Shown here: positions 14,926-24,203 of the stretch, piece by piece
Layout: each line of letters begins with the position of its first letter
How positions within the stretch are numbered: the stretch's first letter is position 1
From: Variovorax boronicumulans
GTDB taxonomy: Bacteria > Pseudomonadota > Gammaproteobacteria > Burkholderiales > Burkholderiaceae_C
Assembly (NCBI RefSeq): GCF_030812215.1
Contig: NZ_JAUSSG010000003.1
Location: 434,001-498,000 of the forward strand
Reading direction: 5' to 3'
DNA: 64,000 nt
The notes under the pieces: model-generated
What the model saw: only the letters and a program-made list of their open reading frames with translations
What the model was told of the DNA's origin: nothing
Database searches by the model: none
Position numbers and translations under genes: made by a program

Positions 14926-16812
14926 TCACACGTTGCTGGTCGCGCGCACTTCCTCGATGGTCGTCTGACCGGCCAGCACCTTCTCGATACCGTCCTGACG
15001 CAGCGTGCGCATGCCTTCGCGCAGCGCCGCCTCCTGCAGTTCCTCGGCACGCGCCCCGTTCTGCACCAGGCGGCGAAGCGTCCTGGACACCACCATGAGT
15101 TCGTGGATGCCGACGCGGCCCTTGAAGCCGGTGTCGCCGCAATGCGCGCACCCGGTGCTGCTGAAGGTGTGCAGATGGCCGTCGTGCCCATGGCGCGCGA
15201 TCCAGTCGCCGTGCAACGCCTTGCGTTCGGCGGGCGTGGCCTCCGCGCCGAACGCATGCATGTAGTCGGAGAGCAGTTCCTCGACCGTCTCGGGGCTCGC
15301 GGGGCTGCGGGTGGTGCACTGGGTGCAGAGGCGACGCACCAGCCGCTGTGCCAGCACCGCCAGCAGGGAGTCCGCGAAATTGAAGGGGTCCATGCCCATG
15401 TCGAGCAGCCGTGTCACGGTCTCGGGGGCGCTGTTGGTGTGCAGTGTCGAAAGCACGAGGTGCCCGGTCAATGACGCCTCGATGGCCGTCCTGGCGGTTT
15501 CCTCGTCGCGGATCTCGCCCACCATGATCACGTCGGGGTCGGCGCGCACGAAGGCGCGCAGTGCCTTGGCGAAGGTCCAGTCGATCCGCGGATTGACCTG
15601 CACCTGCCTGAGCCCCGCCTGCGTGATCTCGATCGGGTCTTCGGCCGTCCAGATCTTTCGCTCCGGCGTGTTGATGTGCATCAGCGCCGAGTGCAGCGTC
15701 GTGGTCTTGCCCGAACCCGTGGGCCCGACGCACAGCACCATGCCGTAGGGGCGCTCGACCGCCTGGGTGAGTTGCGCGAGATTGCGCGGCGAGAGGCCCA
15801 GCGCGTTCATCGCGATGGGCTTGGCCGACGCAAGGAGGCGCATGACCACGTCTTCCAGGCCGTTGTTGGTCGGGATGGTGGCAACGCGCAACTCGATGCG
15901 GTGCTGCGGCGAGTACTTGCCGAAGTTGATCTTGCCGTCCTGCGGCTTGCGCTTCTCGCTGATGTCCAGGTCGCACATGATCTTGATGCGCGCCACCACG
16001 GCGTTGCGATAGCTGGACGGAAGCTCCAGGTACGTATAGAGCCGGCCGTCGCGGCGAAACCGGATACGGGTCTTTTCGTCGCCGGGCGAGCTTTCGACGT
16101 GGATGTCCGATGCGCCTTCGCGGTGCGCTTCCAGGATCATGCTGTTGATCATGCGCACCAGCGAGTTGTCCGATTGCTCGATCGGCGCCTCGGTGCTGGC
16201 GATCGAGCGGCCTTCTTTCTCGAGCGTTTCGAGCAGTTCGCTGGTGCCGGCCATGTCGAATTCCAGCGGCCGCATCGGATCGAGGCTGGCCGGGCGCGGT
16301 GTCGCGGGGTCCCCGAGCTTCTCGTAGGCCTTGTGCAGCACGCCGTCCAGGTCGAGGCATTTCCCGACCACCGGAACCACCTTCACCTGGGCAATGAATT
16401 CCACCTCGTCGATCGCCGAACGCCGGTTCGAGGGATCGTCCAGCGCGAGGACCAGGCGGCCCTCGTGCAGCATCAGCGGCATCACCTGCAGGCGTTGCGC
16501 CGCGCTGTGGCCGATCTTGCGCAAGGCCTCGGCGGACGGCGCGAACAGGTGCAGGTTGACCAGCGGATAGCCCATCTTGTGCACCAGCGCCGTCTGCAGC
16601 TGGGCGCGGTTGATCATGCCCATGCGCACCAGCGTCTCGCCCAGCGGCACCGTGGGGGCGAGCTGCTGCTGCGCCAGCCCACCGTGCAGCTGCTCCGCCG
16701 TGATCATGCCCAGCGACATCAGCGTCTGGCCGATCTGCGCAATCGGCATGCGGGTCTGGGCATCGAGTTCGGCCAGCAGTTGTTCCGGTGTGGTGACTTC
16801 GGCGGATGGCAT
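14926..16812 (-). CDS. Orphan GspE/PilB-type secretion ATPase with MshEN-like N-terminus
   Basis: A 628-residue hexameric-type ATPase of the type II secretion/type IV pilus family. Residues about 20-80 hold two tandem segments of the form LG..L...G.I....L..AL, the pattern of MshEN domains that bind cyclic-di-GMP; the leading arginine of each canonical motif is replaced (QIG, PLG). The ATPase core follows with Walker A GPTGSGKTTT, Asp box, Walker B (VIMVGEIRDEET), His box and a zinc-binding pattern (LCTQC ... CAHCG). The start at 16812 has an AGGAGA site upstream. No other secretion or pilus genes are in the window, so its partner machinery must be elsewhere. It lies between an EAL and a GGDEF gene. 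Confidence 0.9.
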   Translation of the reverse strand: MPSAEVTTPEQLLAELDAQTRMPIAQIGQTLMSLGMITAEQLHGGLAQQQLAPTVPLGETLVRMGMINRAQLQTALVHKMGYPLVNLHLFAPSAEALRKIGHSAAQRLQVMPLMLHEGRLVLALDDPSNRRSAIDEVEFIAQVKVVPVVGKCLDLDGVLHKAYEKLGDPATPRPASLDPMRPLEFDMAGTSELLETLEKEGRSIASTEAPIEQSDNSLVRMINSMILEAHREGASDIHVESSPGDEKTRIRFRRDGRLYTYLELPSSYRNAVVARIKIMCDLDISEKRKPQDGKINFGKYSPQHRIELRVATIPTNNGLEDVVMRLLASAKPIAMNALGLSPRNLAQLTQAVERPYGMVLCVGPTGSGKTTTLHSALMHINTPERKIWTAEDPIEITQAGLRQVQVNPRIDWTFAKALRAFVRADPDVIMVGEIRDEETARTAIEASLTGHLVLSTLHTNSAPETVTRLLDMGMDPFNFADSLLAVLAQRLVRRLCTQCTTRSPASPETVEELLSDYMHAFGAEATPAERKALHGDWIARHGHDGHLHTFSSTGCAHCGDTGFKGRVGIHELMVVSRTLRRLVQNGARAEELQEAALREGMRTLRQDGIEKVLAGQTTIEEVRATSNV

Positions 16813-16915
16813 GGATGGGATCTCCTGTTCTGGTTTCTCCGCGCCGGCGTGCATGACGTGCCTTGGCGTGGAGCGGTGCTGCGGCCGGGGCCGCGGTTCA
16901 TGGGCAATGAATGGA

Positions 16916-19900
16916 TCAATCGGAAAAGAACTCGAACCTGTTCCTTCCCGCCGACTTGGCGGCGTACAGCGCGCTGTCCGCATGCGCCAGCAATTCCTCG
17001 GCGGTGACCGGTGCATCGCCGCCCTGGCGGAATGCGATGCCGATGCTCGTCGTGACCTGCAGCCGCTGGCTGTCGAGGCGAAACGCGGGTGCGCGAATCT
17101 GCGCGAGGATTTTCTGTGCAACGGCTGCCGCCGCGTCCCGCGCAGGCAGGTTTTCCAGCACGACGACGAACTCGTCCCCCGCCAGCCGCGCCACGGTGTC
17201 GGTGGCGCGTACGCTGGACCGCAGGCGGTTGGCGTATTCGGCCAGAACGCTGTCGCCACTCGCGTGGCCCAGCGTGTCGTTGATGGTCTTGAAGGCGTCG
17301 ATGTCCAGGAACATCAGGGCCATCGCGCTTCCGGTGCGCTGCGCGCGCAGGAGCGCCGCGGGCAGGAGCTCGTTGAAGGCGAGCCGGTTCGGCAGGCCCG
17401 TGAGCGTGTCGAGCCGGGCCAGCTCGATCAGCTGGCTCTCCACCGCTTTCAGCGCCGTGATGTCCAGGCACAGCGAGAAGATGCCGTGCGTGGACCCGTC
17501 CGCGCCGATGTCGGGCACCAGGCTGACGCGCGTGACGCGGTCTGTGCCGCCGGTTCCGGTCTGGTCCTCGAATTCGACACGCTCGCCGGCAAGCGCCCGG
17601 TCGATCATGGCCTTGCGCTTGCGGTACACGCCGGCGCCCACCACGTCGTGAAGCGGGCGGTCCAGCAGTTGGGAGGGGTCCAGCCCGAGCCACTCGCGAT
17701 GGGTGGCATTGGCGAAGGTCACGTTCTCCTCGCGGTCGATGTAGGTGATGAGCGCGGGCAGGTTGTCGGTGATGGTGCGCAGCCGGTTCTCGCTGTCGGC
17801 GCGCTGGAGTTCCGCCTGCTTGAGCGCGGTGATGTTGAAGGTCATGAGATAGAAGCCCAGGACGCGGCCACCAAGGTCCTTGTCGGGTACCAGGTGGGCC
17901 TGGAAGTGCCCGTCCTTGCCGTGCAGCGGCGCATGAAGCGGAAAGCGAACCTGCTTGCCCGCGAGCACCACCGGGATGTAGGGCGCGTGCTGTGCGTACA
18001 TCGATTCGCCCAGGGCCGAGCGCAGCGTGACGCCGTCCAGCGGCCGGTCGCCATGGCCGGCCATCTGCCGTGCGCGGCTGTTGGCGTAGAGGCAGTTTTC
18101 CCCGGTGTCGAAGTAGCCCACCAGCGCGGGAATGCTGTCGGTCACGTCGCGCAGCCGCTTCTCCTGCTCGGTCAGGGCCTTGCGCACGTTCACTTCATCG
18201 GTGATGTCGAAGGTCATCGCGAACACGCCCTGCACCGCGCCGCTGGCGTCCTGGTCGGGAATGTAGTGGGCCTTGTAGGTGCGCTCGCCGATGCCGCGCG
18301 CAGGGTCGCCCTTTTTCTCGATGACCACGGTCTCGCCGGCCAGGGCGCGCCGGATGTAGGGCTCGACGATGGCGAAATCCGCCGCACCGCGCGCCTCGGG
18401 CATCGACTGGCCGACCATCGAGTCATTTTGATGCAGCGCCCGGATGTGGGCGTTCACGAAGGTGTAGTTGAGCGACGCGTCGACATGCGACACCAGCGCA
18501 GGAATGTTGTCCGCAATGATGCGGACCTTCGCCTCGCTGTGCGCCAGGCTGACCTCGATGCGCTTGCGCTCCGTCACGTCGAAGGTCATGGCGTAGTAGC
18601 CGCGGTACTGCCCGGCGTTGTCGAGGTCGGGAATCAGGTCGGTCTGGAAAAAGCGCTCTTCCGCGCCGGACCCCGACGTGTCGCGGCGCTCCAGGCTGAC
18701 CGATTCGCCCGCCGCCACGCGCCGCAGGCCCGCTTCGAGGGCCGCGTCGTCGCCGGGGCTGCGCATGCTTTGCACCGGCTGCCCGATGAGCTGCGCGGCA
18801 CTCTGGCCCAGCTTCTCGCACAGGCGGGCATTCACGAACGTGTAGCGCCCCTGCGCGTCGGCATGCGACACCATGGCCGGGAGGTTGTCGGTGATGTCGC
18901 GCAGGAACTTCTCGTCGGCCTGCCGCTGCCGGATCAGCCGGTCGAAGGTGCGTGAGAGATCGCCGATTTCATCGTTGGTGTATGTGCGCAGCGCGGCCAC
19001 TTCGGCCGGTGCGGCTTGTGCATCCAGCATGTGCCGGTGCAGCGCGGTCAGGGGCTTGAGCTGCCGCCGCACGACAGCCAATGCGATCCCACCCGCCAGC
19101 AGCGCGAGCACGAAGGCCCCGGCCCAGGCTGCGCGCTCGATGGCGTCGACACGTGCAAACGCCTCGTCGCGCGGATACATGGCGCCCATGATCCAGTCCG
19201 CCTGCCGCAATCGCCTGAACGCATAGAGGCCGTGCACGCCTGCCCGGTTGACGCCCTCGGTCGCGCCCTCGAAGCCCGCGATGGCGCGCTCTATCTCGGG
19301 GTTGCGTGCCGTGTCCGGGCTGGCGGCTTCGAGCACGCGCTCTTCGCGGGGATGGTCCACCACGATGCCGTTCGTCGTGGTGATGAACAGGTACCCCGTC
19401 TCGCCGAACCTGACACTCGCAAGCTCGCCCAGGATGTTGCGCTCCTTCAGGTTGATGGAGCCCGAGATCACGAACTGCACCCGCCCGGCGCTGTCCAGCA
19501 CCGGCTCGGTGATGGCGACCTGCGCCAGGCCGTTCAGCCGGTTGCGATAGGGCTCCGAGATCACGCCCGCCCTGGAGGCCACCGTGTCCCGGAAATACGC
19601 GCGGTCCTTGACGTTCACCCGGCGCACCTGGCTGGCGTTGTTGAGGTTTGCCACCAGGTTGCCGTCCATGTCGATGAAGGCCACGTTGTCGAACGCCTCG
19701 CGCAGCGACGTGTGCCGCTCCAGAAAAGCCTGCAGCGGCGCCGCATCCGGCACCCGGAGCGCCTCGGCGCTGTCGCCGAAAGTCTTCAGCAGCGTGCGCC
19801 GGCTGATGAACTTCTGGTCAACCGCATCCGCCAGGGCCGAAACGCGCGCGAACTCCTCCTGGGCAATCGACTCCCGCATGCTGGTCTTGACGAACTGCAG

Positions 19901-20008
19901 CGCAGCCGTGGCAATGGCGAACGTGGCTGCCAGCACCACTGCAGCAACGCCGAGGCTCATGCGCGTGTTCAGACCGATGCGGAGTTTTCTGGAACCTGTT
20001 GGATTCAT
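16916..20008 (-). CDS. Membrane diguanylate cyclase with Cache, HAMP, four PAS and GGDEF
   Basis: A 1030-residue inner-membrane sensor predicted to make cyclic-di-GMP. Order of parts: transmembrane helix (about 18-38), periplasmic double-Cache ligand domain (about 45-285), second helix (about 293-315), HAMP (about 315-368), four consecutive PAS modules (about 370-865), each opening with a variant of ITDNLPALVSHVD and closing near MTFDIT, and a GGDEF domain. The active-site motif reads AGDEF, an accepted functional variant, and RATD five residues upstream is an intact RxxD inhibitory site. No EAL domain is attached. The repeated PAS modules look like internal duplications. It is transcribed in the same direction as the ATPase downstream, 103 bp apart. 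Confidence 0.93.
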   Translation of the reverse strand: MNPTGSRKLRIGLNTRMSLGVAAVVLAATFAIATAALQFVKTSMRESIAQEEFARVSALADAVDQKFISRRTLLKTFGDSAEALRVPDAAPLQAFLERHTSLREAFDNVAFIDMDGNLVANLNNASQVRRVNVKDRAYFRDTVASRAGVISEPYRNRLNGLAQVAITEPVLDSAGRVQFVISGSINLKERNILGELASVRFGETGYLFITTTNGIVVDHPREERVLEAASPDTARNPEIERAIAGFEGATEGVNRAGVHGLYAFRRLRQADWIMGAMYPRDEAFARVDAIERAAWAGAFVLALLAGGIALAVVRRQLKPLTALHRHMLDAQAAPAEVAALRTYTNDEIGDLSRTFDRLIRQRQADEKFLRDITDNLPAMVSHADAQGRYTFVNARLCEKLGQSAAQLIGQPVQSMRSPGDDAALEAGLRRVAAGESVSLERRDTSGSGAEERFFQTDLIPDLDNAGQYRGYYAMTFDVTERKRIEVSLAHSEAKVRIIADNIPALVSHVDASLNYTFVNAHIRALHQNDSMVGQSMPEARGAADFAIVEPYIRRALAGETVVIEKKGDPARGIGERTYKAHYIPDQDASGAVQGVFAMTFDITDEVNVRKALTEQEKRLRDVTDSIPALVGYFDTGENCLYANSRARQMAGHGDRPLDGVTLRSALGESMYAQHAPYIPVVLAGKQVRFPLHAPLHGKDGHFQAHLVPDKDLGGRVLGFYLMTFNITALKQAELQRADSENRLRTITDNLPALITYIDREENVTFANATHREWLGLDPSQLLDRPLHDVVGAGVYRKRKAMIDRALAGERVEFEDQTGTGGTDRVTRVSLVPDIGADGSTHGIFSLCLDITALKAVESQLIELARLDTLTGLPNRLAFNELLPAALLRAQRTGSAMALMFLDIDAFKTINDTLGHASGDSVLAEYANRLRSSVRATDTVARLAGDEFVVVLENLPARDAAAAVAQKILAQIRAPAFRLDSQRLQVTTSIGIAFRQGGDAPVTAEELLAHADSALYAAKSAGRNRFEFFSD

Positions 20009-20121
20009 TGACCTGCATAGTGCATCGCAACCAAGGAACTGGTGCAGGCCCGCAAGTTAGGCGTTCCGGGAGAGAAGCGCAAGTAGCCATTCACCTGATC
20101 GGGCGTAGGGCGCCGGTGCGC

Positions 20122-21009
20122 TCAGGCTGGCGCGCCTCTTGTCTCGATCACGCGTGCTGCGCTGTCGACGAACCCCTGTATCAACCGCTGCCGGGGCGAC
20201 GCACGCAGCCACAGCACGCCGAAACGCCGCGGCTCCGAGGGCAGCGGCAGCGGAATCTTCGCGATGCGCTGGCCATCGAGCAGCGGCGATGCGATGTCGG
20301 GCACCAGCGAAACGCCCAGTCCCCGGTCGACCATCATCGCGATCGCCAGCAGCGAGCTGAGCTCGAAGCGCTCCTGCGGCACGATGCCCGCGGCGCGGAG
20401 GTACCGGTCGGCCTGCTTGCCGCCGCCGAGCGCGCGGTCGTAGCGGATGAGCGGCGAGGTTCGCAGCAGCTCGTGCGGATCGCGCCTGGCGAGGCGGCTC
20501 GGCGCGAGCAGCACCAGCGGCTCCTCGCGCAGCAGCGACCAGTCGAAGGTCTTGGCCAGCACATAAGGCGGATGGAGGCACACCGCCGCATCGAGCTCGC
20601 CCTGCTGCACCGCCTTGTGGAGCGTGGCCGTCGTGCCCGATTGCAGGAACACCTTCACGCCGGGATGCGTCTTCACGAAACGCGCGAGGATGTCCGGCAG
20701 CAGGCTGTGGATGGCCGTGTTGATGGTGCCGATGAGCAGTTCGCCGCCGGCCGCATCGCTGTTCAAGAGCGTCTTGATGTCGCCCACTTCGCGCAGCAGG
20801 TTGCGCGCACGCTGCACCAGCAGGTGCCCCGCCTCGGTCGGCTGCACCGTGCGGCCCGCGCGCGCCAGCAGCGGTGCGTTGAGCTCGCGTTCCAGCGTGC
20901 GTATTTGCTGTGCCACGGCCGCGGGCGTCAGGTCGAGCCGGCGTGCCGCTTCCGACATCGAGCCCGACTCCACCACCAGGAGAAAACTTTGCAGGTAGGC
21001 GGTTTCCAT
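20122..21009 (-). CDS. LysR-family regulator divergent from the CitE-like operon
   Basis: A 295-residue LysR-type regulator. The helix-turn-helix lies at about residues 4-62 (SMSEAARRLDLTPAAVAQQIRTLE), followed by a linker helix and effector domain. Residues around GELLIGTINTAIHSLLPDIL begin the substrate-binding fold. It is divergent from the CoA-ester lyase gene with only 76 bp between start codons. A perfect 9-bp inverted repeat in that gap is positioned to control both genes, the usual LysR arrangement of autoregulation plus activation of the divergent operon. The inducer is unknown; a carboxylate is plausible from the operon content. Confidence 0.93.
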   Translation of the reverse strand: METAYLQSFLLVVESGSMSEAARRLDLTPAAVAQQIRTLERELNAPLLARAGRTVQPTEAGHLLVQRARNLLREVGDIKTLLNSDAAGGELLIGTINTAIHSLLPDILARFVKTHPGVKVFLQSGTTATLHKAVQQGELDAAVCLHPPYVLAKTFDWSLLREEPLVLLAPSRLARRDPHELLRTSPLIRYDRALGGGKQADRYLRAAGIVPQERFELSSLLAIAMMVDRGLGVSLVPDIASPLLDGQRIAKIPLPLPSEPRRFGVLWLRASPRQRLIQGFVDSAARVIETRGAPA

Positions 21010-21019
21010 GAAGATAGAT

Positions 21020-21042
21020 TTTCTATGAACTGATCATAGAAA
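21020..21042. promoter_or_regulatory. Perfect 9-bp palindrome, predicted LysR operator
   Basis: TTTCTATGA (21020-21028) and TCATAGAAA (21034-21042) are exact reverse complements with a 5-nt spacer. The palindrome lies in the 76-bp gap between the divergent LysR and lyase genes, beginning 11 bp from the LysR start codon. Dyad symmetry of this size fits a LysR-type recognition site. It could alternatively act as a hairpin in the LysR leader. Confidence 0.65.
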
Positions 21043-21085
21043 GCATGTGTTTTTCTTTTCTCATGCGATGCGCACACTGCGGCGC

Positions 21086-21955
21086 ATGAGAAGCAAATTG
21101 TTCGTTCCCGGCACGCGCCCCGAGTTGTTCGCCAAGGCCCTGGACGGTGCGGCCGACGGCGTGTGTTTCGACCTGGAGGATGCGGTGTCCGAGCCGCGCA
21201 AGGGTGAGGCGCGCGATGCCGTGCGGCAACTTCTGCGGGGCGGCGAGCCGGCCGCATCGGGCAAGACCGTGATCGTGCGCGTCAACGCGATGGACACGCC
21301 GCATTTCGCGGACGACATCGCGGCGGTGGCCCAGCCCGGCGTGCACCTCATCAACATTCCCAAGCCCGAGAGCCCGGCGCATGTGCGTGCCGCGGTCGAG
21401 GCCATCGAGCGCGCCGAAGAGGCCAATGGCGTGCGCACGCCCATCGGCCTTTTGCTGAACATCGAAGCGCCTTCGGCGTTTCGCATCGCAGCGCAGCTCG
21501 GGTTGGCGCATCCGCGCGTGGCCGGGCTGCAGTTGGGGCTCGGCGACCTGTTCGAGCCGCTGGGCATTGCGCGACGCGAGCCGGCCGCGATCCAGCAGGC
21601 GATGTTCGCGATGCGCATCGCCGCGGGCGAGGCGGGTGTCTACGCCTACGACGGTGCGTTCGCGGACATCCGCGATGCCGAAGGCTTTCGCGCCGAGGCC
21701 GTGCTGTCGCGCAACCTAGGCTTCCTCGGCAAGACCTGCATCCACCCGAGCCAGATCGCGATCGCCAACGAGGTGTTCCGGCCCACCGACGAAGAAATCG
21801 CCCACGCCTGCAAGGTGGTCGAGGCGGCCCGCGACGCCGATGCCAGGGGCGTGGGCGCCTACGTGGTCGACGGAAAAATGATCGACATCCCTTTCGTGAT
21901 CCGCGCACGCGCCATCGTTGCGAGCGCGCGCAGCCTGGGCCTGCTGCCGGCTTGA
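21086..21955 (+). CDS. HpcH/HpaI-family CoA-ester lyase (CitE-like)
   Basis: A 289-residue (beta/alpha)8 enzyme of the CitE/malyl-CoA lyase family, which cleaves 3-hydroxyacyl-CoA esters such as malyl- or citramalyl-CoA with a divalent metal. The N-terminus RSKLFVPGTRPELFAKAL and the metal-site region VCFDLEDAVSEPRKGEAR are characteristic, as are NIEAPSAF (metal-binding Glu) and LGLGDLFEPLG (Asp). The start at 21086 fits the conserved N-terminus; earlier in-frame ATGs lie closer to the operator. It leads an operon with a Bug protein, a CoA-transferase and an amidohydrolase, so it probably performs the final cleavage of an activated hydroxy-dicarboxylate. The exact substrate cannot be read from sequence. 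Confidence 0.9.
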   Translation: MRSKLFVPGTRPELFAKALDGAADGVCFDLEDAVSEPRKGEARDAVRQLLRGGEPAASGKTVIVRVNAMDTPHFADDIAAVAQPGVHLINIPKPESPAHVRAAVEAIERAEEANGVRTPIGLLLNIEAPSAFRIAAQLGLAHPRVAGLQLGLGDLFEPLGIARREPAAIQQAMFAMRIAAGEAGVYAYDGAFADIRDAEGFRAEAVLSRNLGFLGKTCIHPSQIAIANEVFRPTDEEIAHACKVVEAARDADARGVGAYVVDGKMIDIPFVIRARAIVASARSLGLLPA

Positions 21956-21994
21956 GCCTTTCGCTTTCCCCAAAAAAATCAGGAGACAAGACAG

Positions 21995-22990
21995 ATGAAG
22001 ATTTCCCCGTTGTTTCGCTTGCGCACGCTCGCCGTTGTTGTTGCCGCCATCGCCGGCGGCTGCCTGTTGAGCGGCAGCGCATTCGCGCAGGCCGCGTACC
22101 CGACCAAGCCCATCACCATCGTCGTGCCTTATCCAGCGGGCGGCTCGAACGACACTTTCGCGCGGCAGGTGGCCAAGGAACTGGGCGATGAGCTCAAGCA
22201 GCCGGTGATCATCGACAACCGTCCCGGCGCGAGCGGCAACACCGGCACGGGGCAGGTCTCGAAGGCCGCGCCCGATGGCTACACGCTGGTGGCGGTGTCG
22301 TCGAGCATGACGACCAATGCGGCCGTGCAGTCGAAGCTGCCCTTCGATCCGGTCAAGGGCCTCGCGCCCGTCGCGATGTTCGCCAAGGGGCCGTTCATCG
22401 TCGCGGTGAACAACGAGTTCCCGGCGAAGACGCCGGCCGAGCTCATCGCCGCCATCAAGGCCAAGCCGGGGCAGTACAACTACGCCTCGTCGGGTGCGGG
22501 CAGCGTCAACCAGTTCGGCACCGAGTTGCTCAAGGCCAAGGTGGGCGACCTGCAGATCGCGCACATTCCCTACAAGGGCATGGGTCCGGCCGTGACCGAC
22601 CTCGTCGGCAACCAGACGCAGTTGCTGATCTCGAGCGGGCCCTCGCTGCTGCCGATGGTGCGCGCCGGCAAGCTGCGTGCGGTGGGCATCACGAGCTTGA
22701 AGCCCAGTCCGATCGCGCCCGACCTCACGCCCATTTCCACGGCCGTGCCCGGCTACGAGTTCGAGCTCTGGTGGGGCCTGCTCGCACCGGCGGGCACGCC
22801 GCCCGACGTGGTCGCCAGGCTCAACGGCGCGGTGAACAAGATCATCACCAGGCCCGAGATCGCGGCCAACTTCCTGCGCGAAGGCGCCATCGCCACGCCG
22901 CTCTCGCCCGTGCAGTTCGGCACTGTCATCGCCGAGGACGTCGAGCGCTGGAAGAAGCTGGCGAAGCAGCAGAACATCACCGCCGACTGA
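21995..22990 (+). CDS. Bug-family tricarboxylate-type solute-binding protein
   Basis: A 331-residue periplasmic binding protein of the Bug (TctC) family, which captures carboxylates and related small molecules. A cleavable signal peptide ends near residue 33 (SAFAQA), and the mature protein starts with YPTKPITIVVPYPAGGSNDTFAR, a hallmark of the family. Further signatures are DNRPGASGNTGTGQVSKAAPDGYTL and VPYKGMGPAVTDLVGNQ-like segments. No tctA or tctB membrane genes are in the window, so it must use a shared transporter or act as a sensor. It lies 39 bp after the lyase gene in the operon. Confidence 0.95.
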   Translation: MKISPLFRLRTLAVVVAAIAGGCLLSGSAFAQAAYPTKPITIVVPYPAGGSNDTFARQVAKELGDELKQPVIIDNRPGASGNTGTGQVSKAAPDGYTLVAVSSSMTTNAAVQSKLPFDPVKGLAPVAMFAKGPFIVAVNNEFPAKTPAELIAAIKAKPGQYNYASSGAGSVNQFGTELLKAKVGDLQIAHIPYKGMGPAVTDLVGNQTQLLISSGPSLLPMVRAGKLRAVGITSLKPSPIAPDLTPISTAVPGYEFELWWGLLAPAGTPPDVVARLNGAVNKIITRPEIAANFLREGAIATPLSPVQFGTVIAEDVERWKKLAKQQNITAD

Positions 22991-23011
22991 CGATTGAGGA
23001 AAGAAGGATCC

Positions 23012-24196
23012 ATGAGCTTCGACGCCGACAAAGACGACACACGCCTGCCCGCGCGCACCGGCCCCGCGGGGCCGTTGAGCGGCCTGCGCGTGCTCGACCT
23101 GAGCGCCTACATCGCGGGCCCGTACGGCTGCTCGCTGCTGGCCGACCAGGGCGCCGAGGTCATCAAGATCGAACCGCCCGCGGGCGACAACCTGCGTAAG
23201 TACCCCTCGACGCTCGAAGCCGAGAGCCGCGCCTTCATCGGCGTGAACCGCAGCAAGCTGGGCGTGGTGCTCGACCTGAAGAATGCAGAAGACCTGGCCG
23301 CGCTGATGGCATTGGTGCGCACCGCCGACGTGCTGGTGCACAACTTCCGCCCCAGCGTCCCGCCGCGGCTGGGCATTGCGTACGACCAGCTGAAAGCGGT
23401 CAATCCGCGCCTCATCTATTGCAGCCTCACGGGCTATGGCGAGACCGGCCCGCTGCGCGAGAAGGCCGGATACGACCAGGTGCTGCAGAGCATGACCGGC
23501 ATGTGCGCGCTGCAGGGCAAGCGTGGCGAGCCGCCCGAGATCATCTACGGCTCGGTGGTCGACTACTACGCGGCCGCGCTCGTGGCCGCGGGCGTGGCCT
23601 CGGCGCTGTACGAGCGCGAGAAGAGCGGGGAAGGGCAGTTCGTCGGCGTGTCGCTGCTGCGCTCCGCGCTCACGATGCAATCTGCCCGCATGGTGTGGGC
23701 CGAAGGCGAGGCGAAGGACGTGGGGCGCGACATGCGCTCGGGCGGTATCACCGGCCTGCATCCGACGCGCGAAGGCCACCTCTACATCTCGGCCAACACG
23801 CCGCACTTCTGGCAGGCGCTGTGCGCCAAGGTGGGCCTGCCCGAACTTGCGGCCGATGAGCGCTACGACTCGGTGCGCAAGCGCGCGCAGCACTTTGCGG
23901 AGATCGTTCCCCGCCTGCGCGAGGCGCTGGCTGCGCGCACCGCGCTCGAATGGGAAGAGCTGTTCGGCGAGGAAGTCCCTTGCGCGGCGGCACGTACGGT
24001 CGAGGACATGTTCGACAACGAGCAGGTACTGGCCGAGGACATGGTGGCGAACTTCGTGCATCCCACGCTCGGCTCGTACCGCGGATTCACGAGGGCGGTG
24101 AAGTTCGGGCGCACGCCGGGCCCCGAGCCCTTTGCGGCACCGACGCTGGGGCAGCACACGGCCAAGGTGCTGAAGACCGCGAACGCGGCCGGCTGA
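23012..24196 (+). CDS. CaiB/BaiF-type (class III) CoA-transferase
   Basis: A 394-residue family III CoA-transferase, which moves CoA between carboxylic acids. The N-terminal pattern GLRVLDLSAYIAGPYGCSLLADQGAEVIKIE and FIGVNRSKLGVVLDLK are typical, and the aspartate in IYGSVVDYYAAAL aligns with the catalytic Asp that forms the acyl-anhydride intermediate. The start at 23012 follows an AAGAAGGA site. It lies 21 bp after the Bug gene. With the CitE-like lyase it resembles pairs that activate and split citramalate or malate-type acids, where the transferase uses succinyl-CoA or acetyl-CoA as donor. The acid acceptor is unknown. Confidence 0.92.
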   Translation: MSFDADKDDTRLPARTGPAGPLSGLRVLDLSAYIAGPYGCSLLADQGAEVIKIEPPAGDNLRKYPSTLEAESRAFIGVNRSKLGVVLDLKNAEDLAALMALVRTADVLVHNFRPSVPPRLGIAYDQLKAVNPRLIYCSLTGYGETGPLREKAGYDQVLQSMTGMCALQGKRGEPPEIIYGSVVDYYAAALVAAGVASALYEREKSGEGQFVGVSLLRSALTMQSARMVWAEGEAKDVGRDMRSGGITGLHPTREGHLYISANTPHFWQALCAKVGLPELAADERYDSVRKRAQHFAEIVPRLREALAARTALEWEELFGEEVPCAAARTVEDMFDNEQVLAEDMVANFVHPTLGSYRGFTRAVKFGRTPGPEPFAAPTLGQHTAKVLKTANAAG

Positions 24197-24203
24197 AACG
24201 CGC

